This document shows, piece after piece, positions 58,130 to 64,000 of a DNA stretch of 64,000 nt. Numbering within the stretch: position 1 is the first letter of the stretch; every line of letters begins with the position of its first letter. Location: positions 88,717,313-88,781,312 of the forward strand of contig NC_135722.1 of NCBI RefSeq assembly GCF_964656455.1, given 5' to 3'. The notes under the pieces are model-generated. The model saw only the letters and a program-made list of their open reading frames with translations, did no database searches and was not told the DNA's origin. The position numbers were made by a program, and so were the translations under genes. The stretch is from Halichoerus grypus. Its lineage: Eukaryota; Chordata; Mammalia; Carnivora; Phocidae.

Positions 58130-61100
58130 AGGAGAACTGCATCTGCTTGACAATGCCCTGCTGTATGATTAATTTTCCAAGGGTACTCTATGAAGAAAGG
58201 CAGAGACTGCCATTCCTTCTAAGTTGATTTAAATAGCGGAAACAATAGATATGAAGGTCTGCTGTTAATTAAAAAAAAAAAAAAAAACACTTTCTAAAAT
58301 TTTGCCTGGGCACCCAACAATTCAATCATTTTAACTTCTCACCTCGTCCATAAAATATCTTGGGAAATATTTCAGACAAGGACAGCAACTCTTGCTGACT
58401 TCCTTGGAGCCAATTTCATTCTTTTGGCACATTTTTAATTAGAATCAACACTGGATCACATACAGTTCTGATTTATTCTGAACTATTTCTTAGGTGTTAT
58501 TCTTGACTCTTAACTGGCAGTCCCTTTTAAATGTGTATGTATGATATGTGTTTGCAGCTGTTTCCTCTCAAGGCCCTCAAACCCTATTTCCCTGTTTTGT
58601 CATCCACTGAATTAGAAATCTTATGGCTCTCTAACTGCTTCTAGAATGACCAATTGAATCTTCTCATATAAGAGATTTGCTCACATAAACATTTGTCTAA
58701 GAGATTTACCCATAAGGACTTATTTTATTCTCACTAAAACCCTTGATGTAGTTTTATTCTTACACCCAGGGTAACAGGCACAAAAAAGCTACAGACCGGT
58801 GCAAAGTTACATGGCTAACAAGAGGCGGAGCCAGGATTCGAACCAAGGAGTCACCACCAGAGACCATGCTCATAAACACTACGCCACTGTGCCACTCATA
58901 GGTGGTTATGCTTTAAAGGGTTAAAAAAAATCCTACATAAATGTAATAAAATGATTCACTCACTGAGATAAATGAATAACTGTGTTTTTACCCCCAACAC
59001 TACCTCTTACAGGCTATGTGACCTTTAATAGTGCACTGAATTTCTCTTGAACTCTCTCAGCCAATTTTGAACCCTAGCATTTATTTCACTGTTCAATGGC
59101 TAATAGTGTTCCTTCAGGACATACCTACCTCGGGATAAAAACGTGGAGAGGAGGTTGTGTCTTTATGACTTGAGCCCCACCTGCTCCTGAAGAAATACTT
59201 ACAGCCATGTCTGGGAATCCCCAGTCTATTTCACAAGTCCCAAGGGGCACCTGCTTATCATTTTCCACTGTTCTTCATGATCAGAATCTGCTTCTGCTAT
59301 GAATTCCGGGGTTGTCTCATCCTCACTGCTGTGTCAGTGTGAAGGCTCACAACAAGGAGGCTCTTGCCAAGTGGTCCCAGAGCTGCTCCTGCCCTTACCC
59401 CCAAGACCCTCACAGTCTGCAAGACCCTTTCAGTCTCCAGAGCCATGATCACTAATGCACTGGTGGTGAAGGGATGGTTGGGAGTAGCAGTTTTAGATGC
59501 CTAGGAGCTGAGGCCGTTTGACAGAAGGGATGAGTTCCTGCTTTCTGTGCTCTATTCCATTAAACAGATATCAAAGTTATACCATCCTGATGACTTAATT
59601 CTCACATAGAGTTGAGTTAATTAGTTCTTAACAGTTTCATACTTGTAGCTGTCTTTTTTTTTGTAAGTTTATGAGAAGTAAATCAATGAACAAATCTGAG
59701 TAACAGGGAGTACATTTTGCTAAGAATCTCTAACTCTTCTCTGATGCCTGAGGCATTGTCATTTGATAAAGGTCACGTACCTGACATTTATTTCTTTCTG
59801 TTGAATTGTTCCTCAGTCAACCCACTAACCAATATCAGGATCCTGGTCATAAACACAACTTGAAAGTATACTATGTAAATCCCCCAACTGTGGACAACAC
59901 AGTCCTCTCTTCCTTGATGGCAAGTAGTAAGAGATGTGTGTGTGTGTGTCTGTGTATGTGTGCATGTGTGCGTGTGTGTGTATAAAAACCAAAAGGAATA
60001 AGGACATAGTCACTAATGTGGGGTATGAACATGAAGGTGAGCATAAACCAGAAAGTATAAGACATCACTAACATTAAAAAAATTTCTATATTTTGGCATT
60101 CCTAAATTTGCTGAAATCAAACCTGATTTCCTCATTTGAAGAAGACAAACTAAAGATGAAGACAGCTTCAAGCCCAAAGCAGCTGGCTAGTGTGTGAGGT
60201 TCCCTACCATTTAGCCGAAATACCCTGCAGACATCATGAAGCCGAATACAGTTAACTGCCCATTGAAAACAAATTCCAGGCACACAAGACCTATTGGGAA
60301 GTGAGCATTTGGCCCTCTGACAGGCCATTGCCAGGTGGCCCTGACGCTTGCTACACACCTGGATGGAGCAGATGAGCACCACCCTGTGCTCGGACGTTGG
60401 GCCAGGTGCATTTGCCATGATCCCAGGAGGAGTCTGGCTCCAGCAGGAGCACATAGCATCTCCTTTCACTTCAGAGTAAAAGCTGCAATATAATTTATTC
60501 AGGATGGGCCCAGATTCTTAATTGGACAGGTGTGTGAGAAAACTCTGGCTGTGAGCACAGCATGTTCTACTATCGAACTCTTCTGTTGACATCCTTTCAG
60601 CACTTCCTGTCAGGCTAACCTTACCTCTGTTGGGTCAGCTGCTGGCAGGTGGCAAGGCTGGCCAAGAATGAGAGAAACATGAAGTTGTGAAAAAATCAAA
60701 CACGAACCCACAGGACTGGTTTTTTCCCCCTATTTTCTCAAGTTTCCAAAGGCCAAAGGAAAAAAGGAAGCTTTCATCTCTTCGTTCTCTAGGATCTGTT
60801 GTACTGAACCACCATCTGTTGACTTTGACTGGTTAACTCTTTCCCAGATGCATCTCTGTCACCTTGAAGACATGTAGGAATGGAGTTAGGAGAGAGAAGG
60901 GAGCAGAAGGGAGAAAGTAAGGAAGAGGGGAGAGAGAAAGATTTCCTTTAATTCCTGGAGACATAGAATCATCGGAGGATTCAGATGAGATTTTTTTGCA
61001 GAGGTGGAAATTCAAAGGAGAAAGGTAAGGAAGAGGAGGGGAAGGAAAGAGAAGGGAATGTGCATTTATTCACTTAACATTAGGTATAAGGGACTGTGTT

Positions 61101-62308
61101 AGGCTTTTGAAAATATCCAACATCCTTCTTCACTCCCATTTCAGAGAGGGAAAAAACCTCTTCAAATACAATATCCTGCACCATTCATTCTCATGCATTC
61201 TAGTTCACGAAGGGACTGGTCACCTGGGTTTCATTTTTGCCTCTAGCATTGATATCCATTGTGTGATTTTGAGCATTGGCCATTACTTTCATATATCTAA
61301 TTTTCCCTAATGGGGAAAATAGATTAGGAATACTATACTAGCCCTCCCCTGAGAATGTATGTAAGAAATACTGCCTCTAAGAAATATCAATGGAATGGGG
61401 TCTAGCTGTCTACAGAATGTTATTATTGATGCTCTTTTGGAAGGCACTCATGGTTATCCAGACTGGGAACCAGGCCAAATTGAAACTACACCACTTTTCC
61501 TCCAAACAATTAAGTAGTTGCCATTTATCACTCCCCAGAAATAATGTCTCCCACACTGTATGTTAGGTGTGCAGATTAGTCATATGGCTCCCAGGTAATT
61601 ACAATCAAATGCTTTTGAGCTTAACATGCCCCTGAGAATGTCATGAACTCCCACCAACTCAGCCAGGGCAACAGGGGGCGAAGAGCCCAAATGCTACTCC
61701 ATGAGTGTGCCATGCTGGCTCACCCCATTTACCTCATGTGTGATGGCTGTTCCAGGAAGAATGACATATTCCTTACCCACAAAAAAGGTTTCAGCCTTCT
61801 AGCACGCTGCTGGATCTTCCAGTGATAGAAAAAGTTACAGCTCATCTTCCCCTTGAAGACCACTATCAGCAAAAGAAGTTAGACAAAACTAGCTGGCCTT
61901 GTACGGATACAGTGCAAAGCTCAAACTTCCCAGGTGACTTGCAACTTTGGAGCTAGCCTAAGTGACAGGGCCCAGTAGACTTCAGCTGGTCTCTATGTCC
62001 ACAACAGGCTGCAAGAGCTCATAATGCATCTAATGAAAAAACTTCCCTTAAAGTTGATCTGTTTTACACACTTTAATTTCAGTTGATGGGCAGATTTAAA
62101 AGTGTGGTATTTTTTCCTCACCCCTGCATTTTCCTAAAACAAGGCAACCCAAGTAAAAAAAAATTAAATCTGTACAAATAAATCTCAAGAAAGATATTGG
62201 AAATTGTGTTAAGATTTAAATTTACTTGGAGGTGATAAAGTAGCAGGGAGAACCTAGAGGAGGTGAAGCAGGAAAAAAAAGTGATTATGGGAAATAAGGA
62301 ATATGCTT
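58130..62308. other. Mostly unique DNA; MIR remnants and (TG)n; no gene recognised
   Basis: 58705-58890 is MIR-like (GGCGGAGCCAGGATTCGAAC, AAACACTACGCCACTGTGCC). 58990-59110 is a reversed-MIR-like patch. 59934-59982 is an interrupted (TG)n tract. 60850-60930 and 61010-61060 are purine-rich. The two overlapping minus-strand frames at 60086-60469 have no domain signature. No promoter or RNA feature can be supported. Confidence 0.45.
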
Positions 62309-62325
62309 CTCACAGATAAGTTTCG

Positions 62326-62517
62326 TTTTTTTAAGATTTATCTGTTTTAGAGAAAGAGAGAGGAGAGAGAGAGCACATGCGCAGAAAGGGGAGGGGCAGA
62401 GGGCGAGGGAGAAAAGCGGACTCCCCACTGAGCACAGAGCCCCACATGGGGCTCTATCCCATGACCCCGAGATCATGACCTGAGCCAAAATGAACTGACT
62501 GAGCCACCCAGGCACCC
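62326..62517 (-). mobile_element. CAN-SINE, minus strand
   Basis: AAGATTTATCTGTTTTAGAG, (GA)n, GAGCCCCACATGGGGCTCTA, GAGATCATGACCTGAGCC, ACTGAGCCACCCAGGCACCC. Flanked by 15-bp near-duplication CTCACAGATAAGTTT (62309-62323) and CTCACAGATAAATTT (62518-62532), one mismatch. A short deletion removes the CGACTTAAC segment. Confidence 0.94.
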
Positions 62518-62532
62518 CTCACAGATAAATTT

Positions 62533-63490
62533 CTAAGGTCATGATGGAAAATACTGGTTGCATAACAATAATGGTACTAATCATAGTTATATATGTATCT
62601 AACATTTGAGTCCTTATTCTGCCAACAACTTTACATAGATTGTTTCAGGTAATCCTCAAACCATCCTACAATAACTTATTATTTCCATTTTAGAACTGGT
62701 GTTAAGAACACTGAAGTTAGAATTATAGAAAACAATTTACATGCTCAAAATATTTTCTTTTTCCCATTTTATCCCTTTCTAATAATGTATTCTCTAGAAC
62801 CGTAGCTTTTAAATGAGGACTCTGGGTTGAGATATGAGCTAAAGATACTGGAAAAATTTAGTTTGGAAAAGAGAAAGTATTGCCTGGAAGAAGGGAGATC
62901 AGGGGAAACAAGTGCTTGTGTTTTCAGATGCTGGAAGGGACTCTAGAGTTCTTGAACTCAGTGCATCTGCCTCTAGGAAGAGTCTTATCCCAATTCAGAA
63001 AAGATGAGAATTGCTTCTCTAGAAAACATAACCCAGAAACAAAGAAAAAACAACTATGGTGTTATGGTGAACATGGCTCCCCATCCAAATATTCACTCTC
63101 TGTAATGCTGCTCTTATTCTTCCATGATAGTGTGTGTGTGTGTGTGTCATTAAAATGTCATGATCCACATGTACTAGGGATGATATTGGCAACCTGTGAC
63201 ATGAAATAAGTTTTAGTGTTATTCACCTGACCGAAAAATGCTGAAAGAAGTTAGCCATCTTTTACTTATTCAGAGGAACTTTATACCAAAGCCTCTACAA
63301 ACTTAAATCATCCAAAATAGGAACCATCAGCTTTTTGTCCTAACATTCCTTTTTATTCCTGCTTCTTACATTGCTCAGCAAAGCTTCCCTAACTCTCACA
63401 GTTGATTTCATCACTTTAGTAATCCGCTAAAAGCACTTTTTTTCATAACATATTTCATATAAATGATGTTTATATAACTATGTGTTGATA
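62533..63490. other. Unique DNA with MIR remnant and short (TG)n
   Basis: 62600-62745 is MIR-like (TGCCAACAACTTTACATAGA, CAGGTAATCCTCAAACCATC). A (TG)n run of ~9 units lies at 63130-63148. The 109-codon frame at 62880-63209 includes this run and has no domain. Confidence 0.45.
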
Positions 63491-63504
63491 TATGTTTTTT
63501 TTTT

Positions 63505-63650
63505 TTTTCCAAATAGACCAAACTCTGTGAGAGCAGGAACTACATCTATTTTTGTTCAGCGTTCTATCTCAAGGACCTAACACTATGCATGGCACATAAT
63601 ATGTGCTTAAAAAATATCTCTGCAAGGAATGAATGAATGTACATACCTTG
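63505..63650 (+). repeat. L2 LINE 3' end
   Basis: AGACCAAACTCTGTGAGAGC, AGGAACTACATCTATTTTTG, GGCACATAATATGTGCTTAA and GGAATGAATGAATG are the typical L2 3'-end series. Confidence 0.7.
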
Positions 63651-64000
63651 TTTCAGTTAATAGATTGATTTTAACATAGTCATACCTAATACATATCAAT
63701 TGTTCCTCAGTATGCTTGAACATGCGACCAAATCACCAAGACCAATCGACTCCACCTCTTCAACATGTCTAAAACCATACTCTCCTTTACATCTTCTCAT
63801 GACATCAGCCTGTGTTATATGCAATGTTTCTGCATTTGACGTATTAGAAAAACCTTTAGCTAATCCCCCAGCCTTCAGCTTTTCCAAATTCCAGTCAGTC
63901 CTGAACTAGTTACAAGACATGGCACTCATTGGCATAAGCCCCATAACCCTGCCCCACTGGATTCAATCAAGATCATCTCTCTGTTTTTGAGCATAGCAAG
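63650..64000. other. Unique DNA to window end
   Basis: Two complementary short frames (63696-63909) are chance frames with no recognisable domain. Nothing else seen. Confidence 0.35.

Noticed and set aside
59934..59982. (TG)n tract considered as Z-DNA regulatory element
   Set aside because: Short and interrupted; common simple repeat with nothing in the context to suggest function.
60086..60469. 127-codon minus-strand frame with many Cys residues
   Set aside because: Cys spacing is irregular, an overlapping 82-codon frame exists in another phase, and no domain is recognisable.
1..64000. Search for a host protein-coding gene, CRISPR, phage, toxin-antitoxin or other compact system
   Set aside because: The window is vertebrate DNA dominated by L1, SINE and other mammalian repeats. 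No exon with recognisable domain plus splice sites, and no compact gene cluster, was found on either strand. Small or untranslated exons cannot be excluded by eye.

Overview
The window is nuclear DNA from a carnivoran mammal and is almost entirely non-coding and repeat-built. The diagnostic signal is about 19 copies of a tRNA-derived CAN-SINE. Its head reads GGGGCGCCTGGGTGGCTCAG, its body is CT-rich, and it ends in AATAAATAAAATCTTT plus an A-tail. This SINE type, together with the L1 3' ends seen here, fits an arctoid carnivoran (bear, pinniped or mustelid group) better than a dog or cat, but the species cannot be fixed from the sequence. I found no host protein-coding exon, tRNA, rRNA, CRISPR array or bacterial/viral gene cluster. 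The region looks intergenic or deep-intronic.

Layout. 1-7300: two old L1 fragments in tandem, both on the minus strand, each with a CAN-SINE inside. 8500-12300: old plus-strand L1-derived sequence. This includes a HAL1-like unit (L1 5' region and ORF1 joined almost directly to an L1 3' UTR) followed by a separate ORF2/3' fragment. 14950-21545: the main element, a nearly full-length young L1 on the plus strand. It has a CpG-rich 5' UTR, ORF1 broken by one stop and a CAN-SINE, and ORF2 readable across its whole length apart from two stops and one 1-nt frameshift. A ~0.5 kb L1 3'-end fragment sits directly against its 5' end. 21.5-43.6 kb: mostly unique AT-rich DNA with SINEs, MIR/L2 remnants, an MLT1-type LTR (31.9 kb), a probable solo ERV LTR (37 kb), a 250-bp (CTTT)n tract and a short L1 tail insertion. 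43.6-44.0 kb: a chimeric L1 insertion made from two L1 3' ends. 47.7-49.9 kb: a minus-strand, 5'-truncated L1 with a rearranged 5' end. 50-64 kb: unique sequence with SINEs, hAT-type DNA transposon remnants, MIR and L2.

What is functionally readable. The only proteins whose domains can be recognised are the L1 ORF1 RNA-binding protein and the L1 ORF2 endonuclease/reverse transcriptase. Both are inactivated here. The CAN-SINEs depend on L1 machinery in trans, and most carry 11-20 bp target-site duplications, so the window records repeated L1-driven insertion.

The most interesting observations concern L1 reverse-transcription behaviour. (i) Two independent L1 copies share the same ORF2 frameshift and the same late stop, which points to a defective but mobilised lineage. 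(ii) An insertion at 43.6 kb looks like template jumping between two L1 RNAs. (iii) The insertion at 47.7 kb has a perfect 14-bp inverted repeat at an internal switch point and a direct re-copy of an ORF2 segment, all inside one pair of target-site duplications. I did not find a clearly new host gene or defence-type system.
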